DNA of 64,000 nt. It comes from Sutcliffiella horikoshii (GTDB lineage Bacteria > Bacillota > Bacilli > Bacillales > Bacillaceae_I). Shown here piece after piece: positions 40,557 to 48,830 of the stretch. Where the stretch lies: contig NZ_VTEV01000003.1 of NCBI RefSeq assembly GCF_008180725.1, forward strand, positions 1,883 to 65,882. Reading direction: 5' to 3'. The stretch's first letter is position 1, and each line of letters opens with the position of its first letter. Under the pieces are notes generated by a model, which saw nothing but the letters and a program-made list of their open reading frames with translations, was not told the DNA's origin and made no database searches. A program made the position numbers and the translations under genes.

Positions 40557-41828
40557 TTATTGTGTTGGAAGGTCAATCGTGACAGTTGTCCCGTTTCCTT
40601 CCTTGCTTTCAAAACGAATTTCCCCTTGATGTTCTTCAATAATTTTTTTAGTTATTGTTAACCCAAGACCCATTCCTTTATCTTTGGAAGTGAAAAAGGG
40701 ATTGCCGATACTACTCATATTGGAAGATGAAATTCCAATTCCATCATCTTTGACTTGGATACTCCTTCTACCATCTCCTGTATCCGCCAAACCGCTTATG
40801 GTTATGGTTCCTCCGTTAGGCATTGCTTCCATCGCGTTTTTAATTAGATTGATAAATACTTGTTTGAGGTTATTTTTATCCCCTCTTACCATCGTTTCAG
40901 ATCCTAAGTTTTCAATGGAAAAAGAAATATTATGATTAATAGCTTCATTCTCCACTAAGTTGATCACATATTGGAGAACTTCCAATATTGGAATAAGCGT
41001 TAGTTCCTTTGTTTGAGGTTTAGATAGAACAAGCAGCTCCGAGACAATATCATTTATTCTATCGATTTCAGATAGCACCATTTCCACATGCTTTTTGTTT
41101 GCATTTCCGGACCTTTGGATTAATTGAATAAACCCCTTGATAGAGGTTAGAGGATTTTTTATTTCATGGGCAATACCTGCAGAAAGTTCACCAACCACCG
41201 ACAGTTTCTCTTTGGTTACCAACAATTGTTCCGTTTTTTTCAGAGATGATATGTCCCTTCCTATCGTAACAAGTGCTTTTCTCCGGCCATCCGCATGAAA
41301 CAAAGGCACTTTAATTACATCAAACGTCTTCCGTTCCCCATCTGCAAGGCAGAACGACTCCTCTGCGCGAGAGATCTTGCCTTCCTTCCAGGTCTGCTCG
41401 TCTGTTTTCATACAGTATTCAAAAGCTTCCAAAAAATGTGGAGAATAAGCTCCTAATTCTACATCAGTCTTTCCTTTATAATCAACCTTTTCCAGATCAT
41501 ATAGCGCAAGACCATATTCATTGGTTTGCAGCCATCTACCTTCACCATCTTTGAAGCATACAAAGTCAGGCATATTGTTTATTAGAGTTGACAGCTCTTG
41601 TTCCTTTTGTTCGAGTTCCTTTAATGCCGCATGCTTTTTCAGCATCAGATATAACAATAGTGTCGTGATGAGTATAAAAAGCCAGCCTTTTAGAAGGCTA
41701 ATATATTCTGAAATAACGTAATGGTCGTTTTGCTTTAGTACATATATCCAATAATCTGTCAGCCCAATCCATACAATCCCAAAAAAAAGATAGATTAAAG
41801 GTATAAACTTCAGCCAATTCCTCTTCAT
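40557..41828 (-). CDS. Sporulation-type sensor histidine kinase (KinE-like)
   Basis: 423 aa. Two membrane segments (FIPLIYLFFGIVWIGLTDYW about 8-27 and LFILITTLLLYLMLK about 50-64), a PAS domain (LINNMPDFVCFKDGEGRWLQ onward), a HisKA helix with ELSAGIAHEIKNPLTSIKGF (His near residue 221), and an HATPase with NLIKNAMEAMPNGG, VKDDGIGI and GMGLGLTITKKIIEEHQG. Domain order and H-box (HEIKNPLTxIKGFxQL) are those of Spo0F-phosphorylating KinC/D/E kinases. No response regulator nearby, which fits the phosphorelay. Confidence 0.8.
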   Translation of the reverse strand: MKRNWLKFIPLIYLFFGIVWIGLTDYWIYVLKQNDHYVISEYISLLKGWLFILITTLLLYLMLKKHAALKELEQKEQELSTLINNMPDFVCFKDGEGRWLQTNEYGLALYDLEKVDYKGKTDVELGAYSPHFLEAFEYCMKTDEQTWKEGKISRAEESFCLADGERKTFDVIKVPLFHADGRRKALVTIGRDISSLKKTEQLLVTKEKLSVVGELSAGIAHEIKNPLTSIKGFIQLIQRSGNANKKHVEMVLSEIDRINDIVSELLVLSKPQTKELTLIPILEVLQYVINLVENEAINHNISFSIENLGSETMVRGDKNNLKQVFINLIKNAMEAMPNGGTITISGLADTGDGRRSIQVKDDGIGISSSNMSSIGNPFFTSKDKGMGLGLTITKKIIEEHQGEIRFESKEGNGTTVTIDLPTQ

Positions 41829-42057
41829 AAAATACCTCTTATATCTTTAAAAATAGTTTCATTTCATTAAAATATTGCCAATATTCCTCTGATACTTTCA
41901 TTATATCTTTTAAACCGAAATATAGATACAAAGTCCCACTTGGGAAAGTCAGATGAAAAATCATTGAATTATACCTAAAAGTCATTATACACTTTCCTGT
42001 ACCGTTATTTCTAGTTACTTTCGCAGTATAGTTCTTTTTTCACATGAAATAGTAAAG

Positions 42058-42082
42058 GTTTAACCTGTTACCAACAGGGTAT
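42058..42082 (+). promoter_or_regulatory. Sigma-B-type promoter
   Basis: GTTTAA (42058-42063), 13 bases, GGGTAT (42077-42082): matches the sigma-B consensus. It lies 38 bases before the start of the 50-aa membrane protein gene. Function not tested. Confidence 0.7.
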
Positions 42083-42120
42083 ATATTTGGTAAAACAAAG
42101 CTTTACTGGGAGGAATCTAT

Positions 42121-42273
42121 ATGGAAGATAGAGATGTAAGAGTTGATAAAAGGGAAACCAAAGAAGATCGCGGTTTAGTCGCATCAACATTCATTAAATA
42201 TACTGCCTACCTCATTATATTTTTCGGAATTATCTGGTTCATAATCAGTTATTTGCTACCAATGTTCCAATAA
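42121..42273 (+). CDS. Small membrane protein under a sigma-B-type promoter (50 aa)
   Basis: ATG at 42121 after GGGAGGAAT. Begins MEDRDVRVDKRETKEDRGLV, a charged cytosolic part, then one membrane helix AYLIIFFGIIWFIISYLLPM and a short end. Flanked by a sigma-B-type promoter and a terminator, so a single-gene stress unit. I do not recognise a named family with confidence. Confidence 0.75.
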   Translation: MEDRDVRVDKRETKEDRGLVASTFIKYTAYLIIFFGIIWFIISYLLPMFQ

Positions 42274-42277
42274 CCAA

Positions 42278-42311
42278 ACAAAGCCCAAGTCTTGGTAGAC
42301 TTGGGCTTTGT
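42278..42311. terminator. Bidirectional terminator
   Basis: ACAAAGCCCAAGTCT and AGACTTGGGCTTTGT arms with TTATATTTTC on the + side. Serves the 50-aa gene on + and the beta-propeller gene on the minus strand. Confidence 0.9.
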
Positions 42312-42324
42312 TATATTTTCATCA

Positions 42325-43380
42325 TTAAAGAATGGTCCCAGAAAACTGAGGCATTTGTAAAGTAATGGATTGAATCTTTTCACCATTGATATCCACTGCC
42401 CACAATTTGTAATTCGGTTTCCCCCTCAACCAACTCTGATCCTGAATAAATAAAACCCTGTCTTTGTCACGAAAAAATACCGGTTCTGTAATTAAAGTAC
42501 GAAAGCTTGTGATAGGCTGTACTTCTTTCCCACTCTCGTTCATGGTATACATTTCATAGATAAATTGTGATTTTTCTCGAGGATTTTCACTTGCAGCAGA
42601 AAACGCAATAATGTCACCAGTAGGAGAGAGTTTGCCGCTATAGATAATATTGGTATCAAACTCAAAATCAGGGTTTACATATTTTCTTTCTAACGTTTGA
42701 GTATCCATCACAATAAAGGAAGAATGCAGGCCTTTTTCTTCATCTACTCCCCATTCCACATAGCCAAGTTTTGTGCCATCATTTGTGAGCGAGAGACTTC
42801 GCTTTTTCAAGCTTTCATCATGAGTGAGTCGCTCCTTCTTGTCACCTGTTATAGAGATGGTATACAAATCAATGTTAGTTGGCCCTTCCTCCATTTCATT
42901 GCCTTCTTGATATTTCTTTGCCGCTAAATAGTAGATCGATTGGTCATCTTGTGAAAAAATCGCATCTGTTATAAGCTCATCATCTTGTGAGAGACGGACG
43001 AGATCACTACCATCACTATTCATAATGTAAAGTGATCTAGTTAATGTGTTTTCACCTTTTTCTTGGGATAAAAAGAGGATCTTATCCCCTTTAGAAGAAT
43101 AACGAGGATGCACATGGCTTTCTTCCTGCCTAGGGTAAGTCAGCTGATTGACATTACTGCCATCAACATCTGCTTGATATAACGCTCCATCCCCGCTTTG
43201 AAAAAACGGAAAAACGATCGATTGGTCATCGGGAGACAGGGTGACAGTCTCTCCGAATCCGTTATCGATCGGGAGCCATGAGCGGGTAAATCGTTCTGAA
43301 AAGAAATATAAAAGGACGGATATGATGATGACAAATCCTATAAGGGAGATAGTGAATAGCTTTAATGTTTGTTTTTTCAT
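42325..43380 (-). CDS. Membrane-anchored TolB-like beta-propeller protein
   Basis: 351 aa. N-terminal membrane anchor (LFTISLIGFVIIISVLLYFF), then repeated propeller blades with VTLSPDDQSIVF, LYQADVDGSNVNQLTYP, LYIMNSDGSDLVRLSQDD, LYTISITGDKKERLTHDE and a final KLWAVDINGEKIQSIT. TolB/WD40-type motif SPDGxxI. The role on the outside of the membrane is unknown; similar proteins accompany peptidases or cell-wall functions, but nothing here shows which. Confidence 0.75.
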   Translation of the reverse strand: MKKQTLKLFTISLIGFVIIISVLLYFFSERFTRSWLPIDNGFGETVTLSPDDQSIVFPFFQSGDGALYQADVDGSNVNQLTYPRQEESHVHPRYSSKGDKILFLSQEKGENTLTRSLYIMNSDGSDLVRLSQDDELITDAIFSQDDQSIYYLAAKKYQEGNEMEEGPTNIDLYTISITGDKKERLTHDESLKKRSLSLTNDGTKLGYVEWGVDEEKGLHSSFIVMDTQTLERKYVNPDFEFDTNIIYSGKLSPTGDIIAFSAASENPREKSQFIYEMYTMNESGKEVQPITSFRTLITEPVFFRDKDRVLFIQDQSWLRGKPNYKLWAVDINGEKIQSITLQMPQFSGTIL

Positions 43381-43475
43381 CGGTATCGGCCTCTTTCTGA
43401 TTGATGGAATTAGTTCTTAGTAGTTTACCCTTAATGGAAAATCCTACTTATTTTTTACTATATATTTTTTTAAAA

Positions 43476-43510
43476 AGCAAAAAGCAACCTAATGATAGAT
43501 TGCTTCTGTT
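43476..43510 (-). terminator. Terminator after the MurG-like gene
   Basis: AAGCAATCT and AGGTTGCTT arms followed by TTTGCTTTTT on the minus strand, about 30 bases after the stop. Confidence 0.75.
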
Positions 43511-43539
43511 TATTAGTATTTACTATTAATCATATAACT

Positions 43540-44610
43540 TTATTTTGTTGTGTTTATGATTTGTTTTAGGATGATTTCTAGAGTGTTCGGTGCGCTGTCT
43601 TGGGACATGTTTTTTTGCAATTGATCTTTCTCATGCTTAAGCGCATCTAGTTGGTTTAAAAGTGTTTCTTCTGTAAGGTCCTCTTCGAATAAAACTTTTG
43701 CAAACCCTTTTTTCTCAAACGATTGGGCATTTAATATTTGGTCTCCCCTGCTTGCATTCCTAGAAAGAGGAATTAATAGCATTGGCTTTCGTAACGCCAA
43801 GAATTCAAAAATCGAATTGGCACCCGCTCTTGAGATAATGAACTCAGATGCTGCTAAAACATCTGGTAATTCTTGATTGATATATTCAAATTGCTTATAC
43901 CCTTTTATACCTTTTAGGGAATGATCCATGTTTCCTTTTCCGCATAGATGGACAATTTGATATTGCTCTGTTAATTTCGAAAGTACTTGACGTAAAGTTT
44001 CATTGATTTTTTTCGCTCCGAGACTTCCTCCCATTATGGTAAGTATCGGTTTTTTCTCATGAAATCCAAGCCATGCTCTTCCTTCTTGAGCTTTGCCTTG
44101 GAATAACTCTTCTCTAATAGGAGAGCCAGTAAATAATACTTTATCCGATGGAAAGTGATTCATTGTCTCGTCAAATGTAACAAATACCTTCGTCGCAAAC
44201 TTGGTTGCAATTTTATTAGCAAGGCCAGGTGTGATGTCTGATTCATGGATAATAACAGGTATCTTCAACATTTTCGCTGCCATCACGACAGGAACTGTTA
44301 CAAATCCCCCTTTAGAGAATACGACCTTTGGCTTCACTTTGCGTAAGATAATTAAGGCTTCCATGGCCCCTTTAATGATTCTAAGCGGATCGGAAAAGTT
44401 CTTCCAGTCAAAATAGCGTCGAAGCTTACCACTTGAGATTCCGTGAAAAGGGATATCCTCTTTTCCGATAATATCCTCTTCCATTCCTTTTCTTGAACCG
44501 ATATATGTAATATCCCACCCTGCGGCTTTTAATTTATTCATAATTGCGATGTTAGGTGTGACGTGACCAGCTGAGCCGCCGCCTGTAAAAACTATTTTTT
44601 TATTCGTCAT
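43540..44610 (-). CDS. MurG-like UDP-GlcNAc transferase (second-copy type)
   Basis: 356 aa from the ATG at 44610 (AAGGATG upstream; an ATG at 44628 is possible). MurG pattern: KKIVFTGGGSAGHVTPNIAI, FSKGGFVTVPVVMAAKMLKI, PVIIHESDITPGLANK, ILTIMGGSLGAKKINETLR, and the UDP-binding FIISRAGANSIFEFLALRKP then LIPLSRNASRGDQILNA. It is alone, not in a dcw cluster, and so is probably a paralogue (MurG2) or the only copy in an unusual place. The enzyme makes lipid II from lipid I. Confidence 0.85.
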   Translation of the reverse strand: MTNKKIVFTGGGSAGHVTPNIAIMNKLKAAGWDITYIGSRKGMEEDIIGKEDIPFHGISSGKLRRYFDWKNFSDPLRIIKGAMEALIILRKVKPKVVFSKGGFVTVPVVMAAKMLKIPVIIHESDITPGLANKIATKFATKVFVTFDETMNHFPSDKVLFTGSPIREELFQGKAQEGRAWLGFHEKKPILTIMGGSLGAKKINETLRQVLSKLTEQYQIVHLCGKGNMDHSLKGIKGYKQFEYINQELPDVLAASEFIISRAGANSIFEFLALRKPMLLIPLSRNASRGDQILNAQSFEKKGFAKVLFEEDLTEETLLNQLDALKHEKDQLQKNMSQDSAPNTLEIILKQIINTTK

Positions 44611-44765
44611 GGTATCAACATCCTTCATGTCATTCTCTTCTTCTTATTATTAACGAAATATGCGTTAAAGGCAAAGATTTATGCAACAATGACGTTACCA
44701 CAATTCATCTTTTTCGTAAAACATGCTACGGAACCATATTTGAAGTTCCATAGCCTGTTTTAGAC

Positions 44766-44930
44766 TCATTTTATGTTTCTTGAAGGCAATGTTTCCCTGC
44801 ATAATTGATATGGAAGTTGCTGTAACGTTTTTGTTACATTTTCTAGTTTTTGTTCTATTCGATGCAACAAGTAAAACGTAATCACAATTGGGAAACCAAC
44901 TTCGCTTATCCATGTCCACCATTGATCCAT
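44766..44930 (-). CDS. YvrJ-family membrane protein (54 aa)
   Basis: ATG at 44930 (GAGGT just before). Begins MDQWWTWISEVGFPIVITFY, then LLHRIEQKLENVTKTLQQLP. This is the YvrJ family pattern (W...xxxGFPIVVTFYLLxRIExKL). A different, longer frame over the same DNA (44695-44922) has no family match and is rejected. Third gene of a trio with DUF2922 and DUF1659 proteins. One membrane helix, function unknown. Confidence 0.85.
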   Translation of the reverse strand: MDQWWTWISEVGFPIVITFYLLHRIEQKLENVTKTLQQLPYQLCRETLPSRNIK

Positions 44931-44949
44931 GACCTCTACCCCTTTCTGT

Positions 44950-44990
44950 TTAAATAGGAAAGGCCTACTGTAATAGAGTAGACCTTTCCA
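44950..44990 (-). terminator. Terminator or attenuator before yvrJ-like gene
   Basis: GGAAAGGTCTACT and AGTAGGCCTTTCC arms on the minus strand, then TATTTAAAC. The T-run is short, so readthrough to the YvrJ gene is likely. Confidence 0.55.
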
Positions 44991-44997
44991 AAGTTTG

Positions 44998-45213
44998 TTA
45001 AGCTATTTCAAATTCGATTACGTTACGTTCAACAATTCTAGCACTATCCTTTGAGACGAAGTTTCCACCTTTAGAGGTAAAAACATTTGCGGCAATAATA
45101 GTATCCATTGCTCCTTCCATTTCCACCTGTGTTAGACCTGCTCTGGGATCATCAACTGTCACCTTAACCTTCGAGCCTTCTTCATTAAGGAAGATTAATT
45201 CTAGTGTAAACAT
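44998..45213 (-). CDS. DUF2922 protein
   Basis: 71 aa from the ATG at 45213 (GGAGGTGT ahead). LELIFLNEEGSKVKVTVDDP and MDTIIAANVFTSKGGNFVSK then ARIVERNVIEFEI, the DUF2922 pattern. Always found beside DUF1659 in Bacillaceae. Function unknown. Confidence 0.88.
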   Translation of the reverse strand: MFTLELIFLNEEGSKVKVTVDDPRAGLTQVEMEGAMDTIIAANVFTSKGGNFVSKDSARIVERNVIEFEIA

Positions 45214-45252
45214 GTACACACCTCCTTTCTTTTATGGATATAGTTGTACAAA

Positions 45253-45468
45253 TTAGCCTAGGAAGTGCAACTCACTACGTCTAACATTAGAAACAGGTGT
45301 TGTCTGAAGACCAGAAATTGCTCCTGCTGCTTGTAGTAGTGCTGTCGCCTCAGCATCCACTTTAATATTGTTGTAGTTTTTCGAACGGTACAACAAGTTC
45401 CCTTTTTCATCCTCACCTAATTCATACATCAGGCGAAGTTGGACATTTTCCACTGCGTAATCTGCCAT
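45253..45468 (-). CDS. DUF1659 protein
   Basis: 71 aa from the ATG at 45468 (GGGGGTGAG ahead). Contains VQLRLMYELGEDEKGNLLYR and SKNYNNIKVDAEATALLQAA, then VRRSELHFL, the DUF1659 pattern. First gene of the trio. Function unknown. Confidence 0.88.
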   Translation of the reverse strand: MADYAVENVQLRLMYELGEDEKGNLLYRSKNYNNIKVDAEATALLQAAGAISGLQTTPVSNVRRSELHFLG

Positions 45469-45556
45469 GCTCTCACCCCCTTTCACCTTCTATATAAAAA
45501 GTTAAAAGGGAAAAGTAGTGAACATATGAAAAAATATTAGTTTTTGGTTGATTTAA

Positions 45557-45690
45557 CACCGCTATTCCTTTCCGCAAACGGCTTCGCTTTCCGCGGGACG
45601 GTGCTTGAGCCTCCTCGCTGCGCTGCGGGGTCTCAAGCTACCGTTACTCCCCCGCTGGAGTCTACGCCATTTGCTCCAATCCACAGCTTG
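45557..45690. repeat. Dispersed palindromic repeat, copy B
   Basis: ACCGCTATTCCTTTCCGC to CCAATCCACAGC, with GAGCCTCCTCG and GCGGGGTCTC inside. Lies in the 45487-45972 gap, which has no gene. Confidence 0.85.
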
Positions 45691-45774
45691 AAGATACATG
45701 ATAAAAGTTAATACGCTTATCCTAAAACTAAAATTCAAGGCTTCTTTAAACCTTAGGTAAACAAAAAAACCTTG

Positions 45775-45903
45775 TTGATTGGAGTGGAAGGCGTGCAGAT
45801 GCCCGCGGGAGGAAGGGACAGGTGAGACCCCGGAAGGCGAAGCCTGAGGAGGCTCACGGACCGCCCTTCGGATAAGCGAAGCGCCTGGAACGGAAATCAA
45901 CCG
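45775..45903. repeat. Dispersed palindromic repeat, copy C (inverted)
   Basis: Starts TTGATTGGAGTGGAAGG and ends CGGAAATCAACC, with GGTGAGACCCC and GAGGAGGCTC inside. It is inverted to copy B and 85 bases from it. Confidence 0.85.
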
Positions 45904-45923
45904 TTTTATACGCTTCCTAAATC

Positions 45924-45963
45924 AAAAAAGCCACTCCATTTACAAAGGTAGATGGAATGGCTG
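45924..45963 (-). terminator. Terminator after the Spx-family gene
   Basis: AGCCATTCCAT and ATGGAGTGGCT arms with TTTTTTGATTT on the minus strand. Confidence 0.85.
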
Positions 45964-45972
45964 AATATGAAT

Positions 45973-46362
45973 TTATGAAACAGATTGCTTTAGTTCTAAC
46001 TTAGGTTTCTGTCTGGAAAGCTTTTGCAACGCCGATTCGTTATAACCAACAATCAACTTTTTCCCACTAGTAATGATTGGTCTTCTAAGCAGCTTCGGCT
46101 CCTCAATGATTAATTCAATTAGTTGGGAAAGAGATAATTCATTCACATCAATTCCAAGTTCCTTAAACGTTTGACTTCTAGTAGCTAGGATTTCATCTAT
46201 TCCCTCTGTCGTTAATGAAAGGATCTTCATCATCTCTTCTTTGTTTGGCGTTTCCCTAAAGATATGCTTCTCCTGAAACTGAATGTTATTTCCTTTCAAC
46301 CACTTCTTTGTCTTTCTACATGACGTACAACTTGGGTAACTGTAAAAAATGATTTCATTCAT
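45973..46362 (-). CDS. mgsR: Spx-family regulator, MgsR-like
   Basis: 129 aa, ArsC/Spx family with the redox motif CTSC in SYPSCTSCRKTKKWLKG, then EGIDEILATRSQTFKELGID and EEPKLLRRPIITSGKKLIVG. The sequence is closer to MgsR (YqgZ) than to Spx by memory, and the location beside yqgY and yqgX agrees with the B. subtilis order. MgsR controls part of the sigma-B regulon by binding RNA polymerase alpha. Divergent from yqgY. Confidence 0.8.
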   Translation of the reverse strand: MNEIIFYSYPSCTSCRKTKKWLKGNNIQFQEKHIFRETPNKEEMMKILSLTTEGIDEILATRSQTFKELGIDVNELSLSQLIELIIEEPKLLRRPIITSGKKLIVGYNESALQKLSRQKPKLELKQSVS

Positions 46363-46622
46363 TATGCTTACCTCCCCGTTTTCTTCAATATTTTATGTTA
46401 TTCACATTGTATACCATTTGTATAACTTTTGTACAGTAAAATGATAACTATTTTATGAACAAATTGCGACAACTTTTTTTCTTGATGAAAAAAGAAGGCT
46501 TTCTGTTTAACTTTGCACTATAATGGAAATAGGTATGGTAGAAAAATAGTTGCATAATCATTATGGATCTGGTGAAAAATGTACTTATCTTGTAATCGTC
46601 ACAAACTAGAAACAAACGCTTA

Positions 46623-46652
46623 TTTACAAGTAAAGTATTGGTACATTATAAT
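46623..46652 (+). promoter_or_regulatory. Sigma-A promoter of yqgY
   Basis: TTTACA (46623-46628), 18 bases, TATAAT (46647-46652). A less good sigma-B-like GTTTAA-N14-GGAAAT lies upstream near 46507. The 46363-46698 gap otherwise carries only regulatory sequence. Confidence 0.7.
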
Positions 46653-46698
46653 AGGAAAGTGACAAGCATAAGGATTAGTGCGTAAGGAGGGGATACAT

Positions 46699-46944
46699 AT
46701 GGATCGTATGTACCGTGTAATGGGTTTCTGGACTGGGATTTTCGCGGTTATGTTTTATCTTGGCCACATGACTCAAACGTCTTTACTTTTCTTCGGACAA
46801 ACGGTATTCTTCATTTTATTAAGTTATCTTAAGCTATCTGAACGTATGTACATCTATATTTTCGGAGCATATTTAACAATTTTCTTTGTTGCCTTCTCGT
46901 ATTGGACAACATTTATGATGGTGCCTGGATCTGGTGGTCATTAA
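46699..46944 (+). CDS. yqgY: DUF2626 membrane protein YqgY
   Basis: 81 aa from the ATG at 46699 (AAGGAGGGG ahead). Three membrane segments; starts MDRMYRVMGFWTGIFAVMFY and contains SLLFFGQTVFFILLSYLKLS, ERMYIYIFGAYLTIFFVAFS. DUF2626/YqgY family. Function unknown. Confidence 0.88.
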   Translation: MDRMYRVMGFWTGIFAVMFYLGHMTQTSLLFFGQTVFFILLSYLKLSERMYIYIFGAYLTIFFVAFSYWTTFMMVPGSGGH

Positions 46945-46960
46945 ACATACGTAGCTAAAC

Positions 46961-46997
46961 AATAAAAAGCGATTGACTTATGTCATCGCTTTTTATT
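46961..46997. terminator. Bidirectional terminator
   Basis: AATAAAAAGCGAT and ATCGCTTTTTATT arms. Serves yqgY on + and the methyltransferase on the minus strand. Confidence 0.9.
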
Positions 46998-48111
46998 GTG
47001 GATTCAAACCTATTAACTTGTTCCATATATTTGTTCCTTTTTCATGAATAAGCACATGAAAAGAATTGCTCCAGCTGCTATCCATAATAAGTGTTCTAAT
47101 TGCCCTGTTCTGCTTGCTTTTCTCCGAGAATGGATTTGGATCCTGATTTTCTTGAAGGTAATCAAGTATGCCTGCCGCCACCAGAAATTCTCCTTGCCTC
47201 ATGGTTCCTGCATGAGCGAAATCCAACTCATTTAAGCACTCTTCTAAAGCATCTAAGTGTATATGGGAGGTTAAATCCATGTCGGTAGGATATTTTAAAG
47301 GATCATTTATTAGTTGATGCTGGTAATAACCACGAAGACTCCCCTTTAATAAGTCCTTACTGGATAGTTCACAGAAACGGTATCCATAATCAACTGTTAT
47401 AATGGTGCCTTTAAGCAACCACTCTCCAAGTATTTTCGTAAAGTCCATCATCGCTAAAGGAATTTCCATCCTCTGCCCTTCAGAAAAACTTAATTTGTTC
47501 TTAGTAATATAAGCAAGGATGTCCTCATTAAAAAGAGGAGCGTTTTTCTCCGCTAGTCTACCATCCTCGTTTATGGTTACGAAAACTTCCTTTAAAGATC
47601 CATTTGTGTATTCCAAGACATGAACAGGTAATGCATCGAAAAGTTCATTGGAAAACAAAACACCTTCTCTAAGTTGATCGGGGACTTCCTCTAATGAAGT
47701 GAAGTATCTCACAGGTGCCGTATGTGGGATTGTGGTTTGCTGCAATTTGATATGATAGGGGCTTGTTTCTACCATCACATAATTCAAGCGATCATAGAGT
47801 GGTGCATCAAGGAGCATTACTTCTTCCAATAGATGCTTAGCAAACCTCCCATTTCCGCCGCCTACCTCGATGATGACTGGCGGAATATCGGTTTCATTAA
47901 AATACTTTACTATCAGTTTTGCAAATAGTTTCCCGTAAACGTTGTGGACATTACTACTTGTGATAAAATCCCCTCTCGTACCTACCTTATTCTTTGGTTT
48001 CATATAATAGCCTTCAGAAGGGTGATAGAGTGCAGCCATCATATATTGGGAATAATCCAGTTTTTGTCCCGGGGCCTCCTCTATTTTTTCTTGCAGAAAT
48101 GTTGGAATCAT
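46993..48111 (-). CDS. SAM-dependent methyltransferase, MidA/DUF185 family
   Basis: 372 aa. MidA-type: MMAALYHPSEGYYMKPKNKV, GTRGDFITSSNVHNVYGKLF, the SAM motif IIEVGGGNGRFAKHLLEEV, FSNELFDALPVHVLEY, and EIPLAMMDFTKILGEWLLKG then TVDYGYR. MidA proteins act on protein arginine or on complex I assembly factors; the bacterial target is not established. It ends next to yqgX, with only 3 bases between. Confidence 0.88.
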   Translation of the reverse strand: MIPTFLQEKIEEAPGQKLDYSQYMMAALYHPSEGYYMKPKNKVGTRGDFITSSNVHNVYGKLFAKLIVKYFNETDIPPVIIEVGGGNGRFAKHLLEEVMLLDAPLYDRLNYVMVETSPYHIKLQQTTIPHTAPVRYFTSLEEVPDQLREGVLFSNELFDALPVHVLEYTNGSLKEVFVTINEDGRLAEKNAPLFNEDILAYITKNKLSFSEGQRMEIPLAMMDFTKILGEWLLKGTIITVDYGYRFCELSSKDLLKGSLRGYYQHQLINDPLKYPTDMDLTSHIHLDALEECLNELDFAHAGTMRQGEFLVAAGILDYLQENQDPNPFSEKSKQNRAIRTLIMDSSWSNSFHVLIHEKGTNIWNKLIGLNPQ

Positions 48112-48114
48112 TCC

Positions 48115-48747
48115 TTAGAACCCATTAAGAAATGGGTTGCTATCCATTTCCTTCTCGATGGTTGTAGTCATTCCATGGCCAGATAAAACGGTCGTTTCTT
48201 CAGGAAGCGTCAACAGCTTGTTGTGTATGCTTTGTATAAGCTGATCGTGATTGCCACCTGGGAGATCTGTCCTTCCTATACTGCCGGCAAAAAGAGCATC
48301 ACCTGCAAAAACCACTTTGCTAGGTTCATGATAAAAGCTCACACTGCCTGGTGAGTGGCCTGGCGTAAACATTATGTCTAGTTCGAAATTGGAAATGACT
48401 AGTTTTTCTTCGGATTGAATAAGGTGGTCCGCAGGCATAGCAGTTATCGGCCCAAGTTGAAAAAACTGAGAGCCATTTAGACTTGGATCACCAAGCCAAT
48501 TTTTTTCTTTTTTATGTACATATACTGGTATATCCCAGTGTTTGCGTACTGCATCTACTGCACCAATGTGATCAAAATGTGCATGTGTTAATAATATAGC
48601 TAACGGTTTAAGCGCATTCTCTTCCAAGTAGGAATTGAATGCTTGCCCTTCGCTTCCCGGGTCGAAAATGATGCATTCTTTTCTATCATTTATTAATAGG
48701 TACGCATTCGTTTGCAGTGGACCTAATGGTAGCTGTTTCCATTTCAT
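48115..48747 (-). CDS. yqgX: Metallo-beta-lactamase-fold hydrolase YqgX
   Basis: 210 aa from the ATG at 48747 with AAGGTGTGG ahead (a GTG at 48759 is possible). Glyoxalase II-type motif THAHFDHIGAVDAV, then FTPGHSPGSVSFYHEPSKVV, FAGDALFAGSIGRTDLPGGN and the metal-ligand His of VLSGHGMTTT. Hydroxyacyl-thiol hydrolase family. Next to yqgY in B. subtilis. Confidence 0.88.
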   Translation of the reverse strand: MKWKQLPLGPLQTNAYLLINDRKECIIFDPGSEGQAFNSYLEENALKPLAILLTHAHFDHIGAVDAVRKHWDIPVYVHKKEKNWLGDPSLNGSQFFQLGPITAMPADHLIQSEEKLVISNFELDIMFTPGHSPGSVSFYHEPSKVVFAGDALFAGSIGRTDLPGGNHDQLIQSIHNKLLTLPEETTVLSGHGMTTTIEKEMDSNPFLNGF

Positions 48748-48830
48748 TTCTTTCCACACCTTTCCTTGAAGTATCTATCCATCTATTTTACACTAAGAAG
48801 TAGAACTTGAGAAACGAAAGGAAATTGCCT

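Noticed and set aside
44695-44922. 75-aa frame starting MVDMDKRSWFPNCDYVLLVA
   Set aside because: It overlaps the YvrJ-like gene in another frame, has no recognisable family and a poor start. The YvrJ frame explains the DNA better.
45562-45900. 112-aa minus-strand frame rich in Arg and Pro
   Set aside because: It lies within two copies of the dispersed repeat and has no ribosome site or family.
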